From IMG/VR virus record IMGVR_UViG_3300034104_003402, positions 1 to 64,000 of that record: a DNA stretch of 64,000 bases; one strand, given 5' to 3'. Source of the DNA: a virus. Shown here one piece after another: positions 56,680 through 62,985 of this stretch. The notes under the pieces were generated by a model. That model was not told where the DNA came from, made no database searches, and saw only the letters and a list, made by a program, of their open reading frames with translations. Positions within the stretch are counted from its first letter, which is position 1. Each line of letters begins with the position of its first letter. The position numbers and the translations under genes are program-made.

Positions 56680-56767
56680 CGGGCAGAGAGGGATTCGAAC
56701 CCCCGGTAGATTGTTCACCTACTGTTGTTTTCAAGACAACCGCGTTAGACCACTCCGCCATCTGCCC
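56680..56767 (-). tRNA. tRNA-Ser (UGA)
   Basis: An 88-base cloverleaf with a long variable arm, acceptor GGGCAGA/TCTGCCC, anticodon loop CTTGAAA and G73. Confidence 0.94.
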
Positions 56768-56773
56768 CATATT

Positions 56774-56980
56774 TCACTCAGAAAGGAATCGCTTGCTTTC
56801 GTTGATTCCTTGCTTGGCTCGTTCAATGATGTTGCGTTCCGCTTCCGCATATCCCTGTCGATACTCAGCCCAATATGGTTGAGTGACGGCATACGAAACA
56901 GAACGGTCGGCTAGTCCTGCCATCCGATCTTGATAGCCGTCTTTGTAGCCTTGTCCTGGAATGTATCCGTGTGTGTTCAT
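56774..56980 (-). CDS. Unknown small protein
   Basis: A 68-residue protein, MNTHGYIPGQGYKDGYQDRM, with GLADRSVSYAVTQPYWAEYR and QGYAEAERNIIERAKQG. The GYxxGYxDR/YRQGYAEAER repeats suggest a small helical fold seen in short phage proteins. It lies between tRNA-Ala and tRNA-Ser; its Met start is preferred to a longer frame that reads into tRNA-Ala. Confidence 0.5.
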   Translation of the reverse strand: MNTHGYIPGQGYKDGYQDRMAGLADRSVSYAVTQPYWAEYRQGYAEAERNIIERAKQGINESKRFLSE

Positions 56981-56997
56981 ACTGCGGTCTCCTGTAG

Positions 56998-57070
56998 TGG
57001 ATCGAAGAGGACTCGAACCTCCAACCCATGCCTTGCAAAGGCATTGTTCTCCCAATTGAACTATCGACCC
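56998..57070 (-). tRNA. tRNA-Ala (UGC)
   Basis: A 73-base cloverleaf. The acceptor GGGTCGA/TCGATCC includes the G3-U70 pair that marks alanine; anticodon loop TTTGCAA. Confidence 0.96.
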
Positions 57071-57073
57071 TTA

Positions 57074-57283
57074 TTAATCCTTCATAAATTCTACGCCATC
57101 AATTTTTGTAAAAGAGGCTGCATAATCATTGGCTCGTTTCCAAAGATCACCATCAATCTCTTTCACATATTCAGCAAACTTCAATCCAAACAACATGATA
57201 GCCTGATGATATCGCTTCACCGTTTCGGGATCACGAATCTCATTGCCGTCATCATCTGTCGGATAGAAGTTCCACTTTTCCAT
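57074..57283 (-). CDS. Unknown small protein
   Basis: A 69-residue acidic protein starting MEKWNFYPTDDDGNEIRDPE, with VKRYHQAIMLFGLKFAEYVK, a probable amphipathic helix. It sits between tRNA-Gln and tRNA-Ala in the same direction. No family recognised. Confidence 0.5.
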   Translation of the reverse strand: MEKWNFYPTDDDGNEIRDPETVKRYHQAIMLFGLKFAEYVKEIDGDLWKRANDYAASFTKIDGVEFMKD

Positions 57284-57297
57284 ACCTGTCTCCAAAA

Positions 57298-57368
57298 TTG
57301 CCCGACCTAGATTCGAACTAGGACAGAGAGGACCAAAATCTCTCGTGCTACCGTTACACCATCGGGCA
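57298..57368 (-). tRNA. tRNA-Gln (UUG)
   Basis: A 71-base cloverleaf with acceptor TGCCCGA/TCGGGCA (U1-A72 as in Gln tRNA) and anticodon loop TTTTGGT. The 31-39 pair is A-C, slightly unusual. Confidence 0.88.
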
Positions 57369-57393
57369 GGTGCATCCTTGCACTACTCCGCTA

Positions 57394-57606
57394 TCAGCAA
57401 GCGGGAGTGTTACCGCCAAAAAGACCCATCACCACATTGATGACAGCGACCACGGCGTTCTTCAGCCACAAGGCTCCATTCCAAGCGAACGGAAGCAGGG
57501 CGAGAGTAACGAGCATGCTACGGTTGACTCCAACCTTGGAAAGAAGGCAATTCAACTTGTCGCAGCCACCAGTAACAGGGCATGAGCCCGATTCAAACTT
57601 AGCCAT
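57394..57606 (-). CDS. Small membrane protein, unknown
   Basis: A 70-residue protein. After MAKFESGSCPVTGGCDKLNC the segment VNRSMLVTLALLPFAWNGAL and the NAVVAVINVVMGLFGG segment form one or two membrane helices. Four cysteines flank them. Size suggests a small phage membrane or holin-accessory protein; no family recognised. Confidence 0.5.
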   Translation of the reverse strand: MAKFESGSCPVTGGCDKLNCLLSKVGVNRSMLVTLALLPFAWNGALWLKNAVVAVINVVMGLFGGNTPAC

Positions 57607-57629
57607 TTTTTTCTCCTTATGTTAAAGTT

Positions 57630-57650
57630 AATTGGGGATGGCAATCCCCT
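57630..57650 (-). terminator. Possible terminator hairpin
   Basis: GGGGAT-TGCC-ATCCCC on the minus strand, just after the gene ending at 57661; no strong U-run follows, so confidence is low. Confidence 0.35.
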
Positions 57651-57660
57651 AATCCCCCAA

Positions 57661-58014
57661 TTATCTGCGCTTCTTCTTTGAAGCAGTGCAGAGTTCTGGT
57701 TCCGCCTTTTCGTTCAGGCGTTCGATCTGATATTCAACTTCGCAAAGACGATCACAAACACTGTCCTCGACCTGGTTGATAGCCGTGCGAGCATCACCAA
57801 TCTCAAGACTAAGATTACGAATCTCTTCTCTAATATTGTGATTGGACAGTTTAGCAGCGTTATCAATCTTACGATTCAACTCATCATAGATTGAATTAAT
57901 AGTTCTCTGATTTTCCTCGTCGCGCTTCTTTGAGTTTGCAACCAAAGTGCTGATAGCAGAGAATGCGTTAGCCGCGAGTGAGAGACCAAGCAATCCGTAA
58001 AGATAAGTATCCAT
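57661..58014 (-). CDS. Membrane-anchored coiled-coil protein
   Basis: A 117-residue protein. MDTYLYGLLGLSLAANAFSA then ISTLVANSKKR is an N-terminal membrane helix, followed by a long charged coiled coil (ENQRTINSIYDELNRKIDNA ... QVEDSVCDRLCEVEYQIERL) and a basic end. Two cysteines lie near the C-terminus. Such i-spanin-like layouts are known in lysis cassettes, but the partner lipoprotein is distant (60497), so the role is open. CTAAATAC lies 31 bases upstream; AAGGAG precedes the ATG. Confidence 0.55.
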   Translation of the reverse strand: MDTYLYGLLGLSLAANAFSAISTLVANSKKRDEENQRTINSIYDELNRKIDNAAKLSNHNIREEIRNLSLEIGDARTAINQVEDSVCDRLCEVEYQIERLNEKAEPELCTASKKKRR

Positions 58015-58044
58015 AATGTATTCTCCTTTCAAGAGAAGGTGAGT

Positions 58045-58052
58045 GTATTTAG
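58045..58052 (-). promoter_or_regulatory. Late promoter candidate (CTAAATAC)
   Basis: CACTAAATACACTC on the minus strand, right at the 3' end of the intron-containing tRNA and 31 bases before the coiled-coil gene. Confidence 0.5.
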
Positions 58053-58310
58053 TGCTCCGGGTGGGACTCGAACCCACAACCTACCGATTAACTTACCACT
58101 TCGGCTTACGCCGCCCTTACGGTTCGTGGTCTGGACTTTGCCTTCATCCGTTCTGGATGCCCGCCGTCAAGTCTCTACACCTTCCCTTTCGGGCTTGGCT
58201 CGGCGTTGGGTCTTTCAACCGTCCACCGAATTTGACGAGTTTCATGTTTTGTATTCCTACAAAACTGCTCCTATTGAAGTCGGCTACTCTACCAATTGAG
58301 TTACCGAAGC
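58053..58310 (-). tRNA. tRNA-Lys (UUU), interrupted by a group I intron
   Basis: The exons are 58277-58310 (5' half, ending in anticodon base U34) and 58053-58091 (3' half, from U35). Joined, they give a perfect 73-base cloverleaf: acceptor GCTTCGG/CCGGAGC, D arm ACTC/GAGT, anticodon stem GCCGA/TCGGT, loop CTTTTAA (UUU), T arm GTGGG/CCCAC, discriminator A. The 185-base insert has group I features, given in its own entry. The tRNA lies between tRNA-Arg and a late promoter. Without splicing the tRNA could not fold, so the intron must be active for it to work. Confidence 0.9.
58092..58276 (-). ncRNA. Group I intron in tRNA-Lys
   Basis: A 185-base insert after U34 of tRNA-Lys. The 5' exon ends in U and the intron ends in G, the group I rule. 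A GGAG close to the 5' end can pair with CUU of the exon, giving the U-G wobble at the splice site. The core block ACGCCGAGCCAAGCCCGAAA, then GGTGTAGAGACTTGACGGCG and GGCAAAGTCCAGACCACGAA, is like the P4-P6/P3-P7 region of short bacterial tRNA introns (IC3 type). It has no open frame, so no homing endonuclease. Confidence 0.9.
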
Positions 58311-58325
58311 ATATTAACTTGTAAG

Positions 58326-58400
58326 CGTTCCTGATAGGATTCGAACCTATGACCTGATGCTTAGAAGGCATCTGCACTATCCAGGCTGTGCTACAGGAAC
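58326..58400 (-). tRNA. tRNA-Arg (UCU)
   Basis: A 75-base cloverleaf with acceptor GTTCCTG/CAGGAAC, anticodon loop CTTCTAA and G73. Confidence 0.95.
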
Positions 58401-58408
58401 TTAGTTTT

Positions 58409-58675
58409 TTAAGATTCCTGTTTTATTTCTTTGATTTGTTCTACTGAAAATCCTCGCCACGCACTCTTATCCAAATCCCAAACCGCGAGCGTATCCGGAT
58501 TAGTCTTGCGAACCTTAACTTCTGTGGTTGGCTTTGTGGCGACAGGAGCAGGAAGCAAATCACTCTTCAAGGTGCATCGCATAATACGCTCTGTGCCGTC
58601 ACGCTTCGTAAAAGTAACAACACAAATGTTATCACGAAGCATGGTTAAGTAATCATTACGAGTTAGTGTAGTCAT
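58409..58675 (-). CDS. SH3-like small phage protein (DUF2693-like)
   Basis: An 88-residue protein. MLRDNICVVTFTKRDGTERI, MRCTLKSDLLP and TLAVWDLDKSAWRGFSVEQI follow the pattern of the DUF2693/SH3-beta-barrel proteins common in phages. The function is unknown; it could be a nucleic-acid or protein-binding adaptor. A strong sigma70-like promoter lies 20 bases upstream of the start. Overlaps the membrane-protein gene upstream by 20 bases. Confidence 0.65.
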   Translation of the reverse strand: MTTLTRNDYLTMLRDNICVVTFTKRDGTERIMRCTLKSDLLPAPVATKPTTEVKVRKTNPDTLAVWDLDKSAWRGFSVEQIKEIKQES

Positions 58676-58901
58676 TGTTGTTCTCGTTACGCTTATTATA
58701 CTCGATCTTGTTCAGTCCTGCAAGTATACCACGAAAAAAAGCGTGTGCAAATGAAAATGCTAAAGGAATCCAAAGTGGTGAAAGAGTCCATCTCCATGAC
58801 CAATCAAGTTGCCCGTCAAGACGAAGAACCACAAGCGTCAGAGTGGATGCTGCTGCTGCAATTGCAGTTTTATTAAAAGTGTTGTCTTCAGATTGGCTCA
58901 T
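58656..58901 (-). CDS. Small membrane protein, unknown
   Basis: An 81-residue protein with hydrophobic stretches around residues 12-28 (AIAAAASTLTLVVLRL) and 43-60 (PLWIPLAFSFAHAFFRGI). The C-terminal NNDYTNS is hydrophilic. A sigma70-like promoter lies just upstream. It could influence the host membrane early in infection; no family recognised. Confidence 0.5.
   Translation of the reverse strand: MSQSEDNTFNKTAIAAAASTLTLVVLRLDGQLDWSWRWTLSPLWIPLAFSFAHAFFRGILAGLNKIEYNKRNENNNDYTNS
58695..58723 (-). promoter_or_regulatory. Sigma70-like early promoter
   Basis: TTGCAG (58718-58723), 17 bases, TATAAT (58695-58700) on the minus strand, upstream of the DUF2693-like gene. Confidence 0.75.
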
Positions 58902-58907
58902 GCGGTA

Positions 58908-58936
58908 ATACTACCACATGAATAGGATCAAGTCAA
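58908..58936 (-). promoter_or_regulatory. Sigma70-like early promoter
   Basis: TTGACT (58931-58936), 17 bases, TAGTAT (58908-58913) on the minus strand, upstream of the small membrane-protein gene. Confidence 0.75.
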
Positions 58937-59356
58937 GGATCTTCTGATTGCATTTCCTCGGGCAAGCAAAGGAATTTTTAAATCAGTAGAGCCTTTCTTT
59001 TTAGAAAGTGATTTATAAACTTTACGAAGGGCTCGCAAAGAATTTTTACTTTCGTGTATTTCTACCGCTTCAGTTTGACCATCCGTGGCAAAAGCAACCC
59101 ATCCGCCTGCTTTTCTTTTCTTTAGAGTTCCGTAAAATCTACGCATTGCTCCAACAGGTTCTCGTAGAGCCCAATCGTAAGATTCTTTTCCTACACGATG
59201 GTCACGATGTTTTTTAACCATTACAGTAACCACAGGTCGTTCGTGTCTCATATCAGACGAGCGAATAACTATAGAACCAGATGGCTTCAGAGGACTATCA
59301 TCATCCTCGGTAAACATTCCTTTAATTTTGCCCCATAGATCACTAAAGGATGCCAT
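58928..59356 (-). CDS. Unknown basic protein
   Basis: A 142-residue protein, MASFSDLWGKIKGMFTEDDD, with SGSIVIRSSDMRHERPVVTV and VGAMRRFYGTLKKRKAGGWV. EAVEIHESKNSLRALRKVYK then SLSKKKGSTDLK. Basic, likely nucleic-acid or membrane-associated; the N-terminal 15 residues form an amphipathic helix. No family recognised. Last gene before an early promoter of the next operon. Confidence 0.5.
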   Translation of the reverse strand: MASFSDLWGKIKGMFTEDDDSPLKPSGSIVIRSSDMRHERPVVTVMVKKHRDHRVGKESYDWALREPVGAMRRFYGTLKKRKAGGWVAFATDGQTEAVEIHESKNSLRALRKVYKSLSKKKGSTDLKIPLLARGNAIRRSLT

Positions 59357-59551
59357 TTAGTCGCCCTTCTTTTTTGTATAGGGTGTAGGAGAAATTTCTA
59401 CAGCCACAGAAATTCTACCGTCCATCATTGGTGCTGCTTCCATAATCTTCAAGAGAGGCAAGCCGGGTCGGTCTACAACCGTTCCTGATGGTAGGAAATT
59501 CGTATAGATTTCTGATGGTATTACAACTGTAACTACTTTTTTGTTTTTCAT
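59357..59551 (-). CDS. Unknown small protein
   Basis: A 64-residue protein, MKNKKVVTVVIPSEIYTNFL, with PSGTVVDRPGLPLLKIMEAA and IPSEIYTNFLPSG. It overlaps the Cys-rich gene upstream by 4 bases and ends just before the basic-protein gene, so the three form an operon. No family recognised. Confidence 0.5.
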   Translation of the reverse strand: MKNKKVVTVVIPSEIYTNFLPSGTVVDRPGLPLLKIMEAAPMMDGRISVAVEISPTPYTKKKGD

Positions 59552-60192
59552 ATTGCGCTTCCGCTACTTGGTTCATCAAAAACTGGATCTTCATAACCAG
59601 GAAATCTTCTGCGCGCTCTACCTCTAGACAAATTATCACATCTTGTAGCACATTTTTTATACTTTTCCACAACATCTTTACACGCTAATGCGTCTTCAAA
59701 TTCTTTTATCCAATTATCTAGTGATTGATCGTAACACGAATCTATGAATTCGTTTAATTTTTCTGGCGTGCATTCTTCTGGCGGAAGCCTTGTTGCACAT
59801 GCCATTATTGCTGCCTCTTTACAAAACTCATAATATGATTGTTGATTGCCACATTCGCAATTATTGCCGTTTTGAATTGGAATAGGCCCCACATCAGGAA
59901 AATCTGGAGGAAATATTCCTGGAGGGCATTTAGATAGATCCGGGTTTTGATTTACTTTTACTCTACAATCAGCCATACACCTTTGAAACGCTTCAGCACT
60001 ACTTGTAGATGTTCCTGTTCCTGTATTTATTTGTATAAGTTTAGTTATTACTGGTGTTTGATCTTTCTCTTCTAATTGAATAGGCAAAATATCCGTAGTT
60101 GATAATGTGTTTGCGACACTTTGGTTGAGTAAACTCAAAACCATTTTATAATCAAATATTCCTAATGTTAGTATGTCTTTCCAATTTGCCAT
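59548..60192 (-). CDS. Cysteine-rich protein, unknown
   Basis: A 214-residue protein with about 12 cysteines in its last 140 residues (FQRCMADCRVKVN, NNCECGNQQSYYEFCKEAAI, YKKCATRCDNLSRGRARRRF). The pattern of paired and spaced cysteines suggests disulfides or metal binding. The first 60 residues look like a separate helical part (MANWKDILTLGIFDYKMVLS). No family recognised. It ends 4 bases into the next gene. Confidence 0.5.
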   Translation of the reverse strand: MANWKDILTLGIFDYKMVLSLLNQSVANTLSTTDILPIQLEEKDQTPVITKLIQINTGTGTSTSSAEAFQRCMADCRVKVNQNPDLSKCPPGIFPPDFPDVGPIPIQNGNNCECGNQQSYYEFCKEAAIMACATRLPPEECTPEKLNEFIDSCYDQSLDNWIKEFEDALACKDVVEKYKKCATRCDNLSRGRARRRFPGYEDPVFDEPSSGSAI

Positions 60193-60204
60193 TTATCTTC
60201 CCCT

Positions 60205-60495
60205 TTATCGTTTGGCTGTTTGCCAATCTGGAACTTGTGGTAATGATTGATCTCCAACTGATTCTTTAGCATTTGCTCCTGCGGCTTTTAACCACTTTGC
60301 AACCATTTCTCTACGACGCTCGGCATATAAAGCATTCTCAACTTCCCAAGGAAGTTTTGTTCTTTCAAAACCATCATATTTTTCCACATCAAAATCTGTT
60401 GGAACCATGTCTGCTTGAAATCCTAAACCATAAGTGAAAACTCCGGTTCCATTCGCCGGCCCTTCTTCACGAATGTATTGTTTAAACGATTTCAT
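60205..60495 (-). CDS. Unknown protein with capsid-targeting-like N-terminus
   Basis: A 96-residue protein whose start MKSFKQYIREEG fits the MKTYQEFIAEA-like peptide of T4 internal proteins. The rest is soluble and of mixed composition (VENALYAERRREMVAKWLKA). If the N-terminal peptide is cleaved by the prohead protease, this may be an internal head protein. Lies two bases from the lipoprotein gene upstream. Confidence 0.55.
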   Translation of the reverse strand: MKSFKQYIREEGPANGTGVFTYGLGFQADMVPTDFDVEKYDGFERTKLPWEVENALYAERRREMVAKWLKAAGANAKESVGDQSLPQVPDWQTAKR

Positions 60496-60496
60496 T

Positions 60497-60778
60497 TCAC
60501 GATTTAGAATTATCTTTTTTGGTTTCTTCTGTTGTGGTTTCTTCCTCTTTGCACTTCTGCTTTAGATACTGATTATACGCCCAAACCACAACCAAGAAAA
60601 CTATGGGCAGATACCAAAGAATCCAACTCCAACCAACTACTGGAGTTTTCCCGTTCTGTATTTCCCACTCTAGTCTCTTCATAACCACATTGTCTTTGGT
60701 TGTGTCGGGAACAATAACTGGTGCTGTGCTGCAAGCCGTTAGAACGAGTGAAGTGATTAATCCTATTAGGTATTTCAT
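60497..60778 (-). CDS. Small lipoprotein with a second membrane helix
   Basis: A 93-residue protein starting MKYLIGLITSLVLTACSTAP. LTAC is a lipobox, so Cys16 would be lipidated. A second hydrophobic segment, VGWSWILWYLPIVFLVVVWA, follows at about residues 47-66, and the tail is Lys/Glu-rich. Lipoprotein plus internal helix resembles a unimolecular spanin or lysis accessory, which would fit the holin-like gene next to it. The start is chosen at the second Met because the first is preceded by Gln repeats. Confidence 0.6.
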   Translation of the reverse strand: MKYLIGLITSLVLTACSTAPVIVPDTTKDNVVMKRLEWEIQNGKTPVVGWSWILWYLPIVFLVVVWAYNQYLKQKCKEEETTTEETKKDNSKS

Positions 60779-60788
60779 GTTTACTCCT

Positions 60789-61217
60789 TTACGACTTGTT
60801 TGCTGCTGCTGCTGAACCAAAGTAGAATCCTACAATGCTCAACAAGATTTGACGATTCTCTGATGTGAACAGGAACCCGTTGATTTCTACAAAGTATTTC
60901 TTGATGGTGTCCATGCCAAACAGATTTGTTTGTGTGGCATCCACCTCAACGAAGGTTGGAACACCGAAGAACGGCAAAACAAACGGAGCCAAGAAAGTTG
61001 CAAAGAGTGTTGACAAAACGATGACTTGGCGAACTCCTCTGCCAACATCAATCCCAACTCTTTGAACTGCTGCGTTTTGGTTTTTTGTGGTTCTTTCGTT
61101 CGCTTGCATCATCTGTTGAAAGAGTTCCTTTTGGTCTTGAGACTTCTGTGCTATGAAGCGGAACAGGAAGCCAACAGCGGAACCTCCAAGCATTGATAGT
61201 AGTTCAATCATAGGCAT
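60789..61217 (-). CDS. Holin-like membrane protein (GTA-holin-type)
   Basis: A 142-residue protein with three hydrophobic segments: MPMIELLSMLGGSAVGFLFR (residues 1-20), IVLSTLFATFLAPFVLPFFG (about 66-85) and ILLSIVGFYFGSAAAA (about 124-139). A GGxxGxxxxxIxxK-type N-terminal loop and a central charged helix match the three-helix GTA-type holin family. It would form the membrane lesion for lysis. Neighbouring lipoprotein fits a lysis cassette, although the endolysin-like gene is 18 kb away. CTAAATAC lies 27 bases upstream. Confidence 0.6.
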   Translation of the reverse strand: MPMIELLSMLGGSAVGFLFRFIAQKSQDQKELFQQMMQANERTTKNQNAAVQRVGIDVGRGVRQVIVLSTLFATFLAPFVLPFFGVPTFVEVDATQTNLFGMDTIKKYFVEINGFLFTSENRQILLSIVGFYFGSAAAANKS

Positions 61218-61243
61218 GATAACCCCTTTCTAAAAATACTAAA

Positions 61244-61251
61244 GTATTTAG
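61244..61251 (-). promoter_or_regulatory. Late promoter candidate (CTAAATAC)
   Basis: TCCTAAATACTTTAG on the minus strand, 27 bases before the holin-like gene. Confidence 0.5.
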
Positions 61252-61283
61252 GAAAAGAAAAGGGGAGGAGTCGCCTCCTCCCC
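61249..61283 (-). terminator. Rho-independent terminator after the outer-membrane-protein gene
   Basis: On the minus strand GGGGAGGAG-GCGA-CTCCTCCCC is followed by TTTTCTTTTCC. The 9-bp GC-rich stem and U-run directly follow the stop at 61311. Confidence 0.92.
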
Positions 61284-61310
61284 AATCTCTGACAGTATTG
61301 AATTGTAAAA

Positions 61311-62066
61311 TCAGAACTTGATGCCGATACCGGCGGTGACATTCCAACTGTTCTCGTTGGCAGCGTTTACTTCCTGCCAAACGGGAATACCGAAGCCTGC
61401 GTTCAGGTCAACATTGTTGGAGACCTTCCACTCAGCCTTTGGCCCAAGGAAAGCAACATTGCTGCCCTCGGTATACCACTGATTCAAGTCTAAGCCGACA
61501 GCAAGTGAATCCCACTTATAGGCAACAAACGACTCGGCGTTCAAACCGTAGTTATTGTAGTTACCGAACACGGGGGTATAAGCATATGAGCCAACCCACA
61601 GCACATCAAAAGTCTGTGTGTAGACCACCGAGCCCCAAGTCATATCGTAATTGAAACCAACATGTGGGTTCACATTGTCGGTGTTGTAACCAGCCGAACC
61701 TGTTGGCATCCATGCACCCGCTTCAACGCTGAAGTTGGTGACTGAACCAAGGAACTTCTCGCCGGTGAGCAAACCGTAATTCACTCCAAGGTCGATAGCA
61801 CCGTAGCCGGTAGTGTCCTGCGAATACACAGGAACAGTGATGTGCCAACCGAGCAAGTCATACAACTTACCCTTAACGGTTGAGTCCAACTCGGTAACGG
61901 TATCAACATTCTTCTTGCCCCAGAAGGTCAAGGTTTCGTCAACCGATACGCTGTTGAACATGGCAGGTGATGCCTTCGGAGCCGGAGCCGAAGCAGTCTG
62001 AGCAAAAGTGCTGTGTGCCAAAACTACTGCGGCTACAGCGGCGAAGTATCTAAAGAATCGTGTCAT
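61311..62066 (-). CDS. Outer-membrane beta-barrel-like protein
   Basis: A 251-residue protein. MTRFFRYFAAVAAVVLAHST then FAQ-TASA is a signal peptide. The mature chain alternates polar and aromatic residues throughout (GAIDLGVNYGLL, SVVYTQTFDVLWVGSYAYTP and so on) and ends with NVTAGIGIKF, the C-terminal aromatic typical of outer-membrane barrels recognised by BamA. About 10 strands fit a small barrel. A phage-borne outer-membrane protein could block superinfection or alter permeability. It is closed by a strong terminator, as an independent unit. Composition is like that of the neighbours; no clear sign of recent transfer. Confidence 0.75.
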   Translation of the reverse strand: MTRFFRYFAAVAAVVLAHSTFAQTASAPAPKASPAMFNSVSVDETLTFWGKKNVDTVTELDSTVKGKLYDLLGWHITVPVYSQDTTGYGAIDLGVNYGLLTGEKFLGSVTNFSVEAGAWMPTGSAGYNTDNVNPHVGFNYDMTWGSVVYTQTFDVLWVGSYAYTPVFGNYNNYGLNAESFVAYKWDSLAVGLDLNQWYTEGSNVAFLGPKAEWKVSNNVDLNAGFGIPVWQEVNAANENSWNVTAGIGIKF

Positions 62067-62085
62067 TACATTTCTCCTTATAAGT

Positions 62086-62112
62086 TAGAACCCCTCAACT
62101 CCGAGGGGTCTA
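62086..62112. terminator. Hairpin in the leader of the outer-membrane-protein gene
   Basis: ACCCCTC-GGAGTT-GAGGGGT, a 7-bp stem that could end the upstream operon or act as leader of the porin-like gene; no U-run on either side. Confidence 0.4.
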
Positions 62113-62157
62113 GTATATTGGCCCGAAATGCTGAACAGACTCGATTTATAAACTGGT

Positions 62158-62307
62158 TTAAACTTTAACTTTTATCGCTCTCAAAGTCACATCGTGACCT
62201 GGCGGATAAAGTTTCGGCAATCCTTGACGAGAAACGCCCTTTGGACGCTTGCGTGTTTTGTAGCCACCTTTTCGGAAAGCCTTTGTGCCATCTCTATTCT
62301 TTGCCAT
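62158..62307 (-). CDS. Small very basic protein
   Basis: A 49-residue protein, MAKNRDGTKAFRKGGYKTRK, RPKGVSRQGLPKLYPPGHDV. Over a third of the residues are Lys or Arg. The ATG used overlaps the stop of the preceding small gene; an upstream start adding 16 basic residues is possible. Likely nucleic-acid binding; function unknown. Confidence 0.5.
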   Translation of the reverse strand: MAKNRDGTKAFRKGGYKTRKRPKGVSRQGLPKLYPPGHDVTLRAIKVKV

Positions 62308-62470
62308 CTGATTTACTCTTTGATTTGGTTTCTTTTTTAATTTCTTCTTGTTCATTATATAAATTTTGCGCTGCTTGTTCTTCTGGCGTTGCAGAAGGAA
62401 ATTTTATAGGTTCAGTAGAACCCATGTTTAATTTTTCTCTAAAGTTTGGCCCAAGAAAAAACTTGGACAT
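62294..62470 (-). CDS. Small acidic/basic protein, unknown
   Basis: A 58-residue protein starting MSKFFLGPNFREKLNMGSTE, with IKFPSATPEEQAAQNLYNEQ and a Lys-Ser-rich end. Its ATG overlaps the TGA of the gene before it (TGATG), and its stop lies within the start of the following basic gene. Both overlaps suggest coupled translation in a compact operon. No family recognised. Confidence 0.55.
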   Translation of the reverse strand: MSKFFLGPNFREKLNMGSTEPIKFPSATPEEQAAQNLYNEQEEIKKETKSKSKSDGKE

Positions 62471-62931
62471 CAAACTCTTCCCTTCATAACCAAACTATGT
62501 GCTTGTGTGAATCCTTTAACAATTTCATGCCAGTCACGAAGATTTATAAAGGCTCGATTGACTGTGCTTTCATCTCCGGAATCTCCACCCGAGCATACAT
62601 TTGCTTTCTTGCAAAGAGCATCAGGAATGAAACTCAAGTCTCCGTATATCGACCAAGTTTGACGGAATCCACCAAATGTCTTTTTAATTCCACCTTCAGA
62701 ATACATTACCACAATAGTTCCGATTCCAGGAATAATCTTTTCGATTGCGGGAATACCAGGGCCTGATGGATCTTCTATGGTTGATGCTTTCCATCCTTGA
62801 GGAGGACGAGTGTAAAACTCTGGCATCTTTGGTGGGGCTTTTCTGCTACCAAACCCAAAAATTTTCTCGGTTAGAGAACGCTTTACTTCTTCGTGCAACT
62901 TCTTTTGATAGTAGTAAGCACTTCCGCTCAA
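62470..62931 (-). CDS. Unknown protein with YYQKKLxEEV N-terminus
   Basis: A 153-residue protein. MSGSAYYYQKKLHEEVKRSL resembles the first residues of the upstream gene (MYHYQKKLQEEVAKF). The rest includes RPPQGWKASTIEDPSGPGIP and FGGFRQTWSIYGDLSFIPDA, with VCSGGDSGDESTVNRAFINL further on. No family recognised. The shared N-terminal peptide suggests targeting of both proteins to the same place, perhaps the prohead. Confidence 0.55.
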   Translation of the reverse strand: MSGSAYYYQKKLHEEVKRSLTEKIFGFGSRKAPPKMPEFYTRPPQGWKASTIEDPSGPGIPAIEKIIPGIGTIVVMYSEGGIKKTFGGFRQTWSIYGDLSFIPDALCKKANVCSGGDSGDESTVNRAFINLRDWHEIVKGFTQAHSLVMKGRV

Positions 62932-62985
62932 TTGTGCAGATTCAATTTTACCTAAAGCGTAACGCTTTGATAGTGCAGGAATAAT

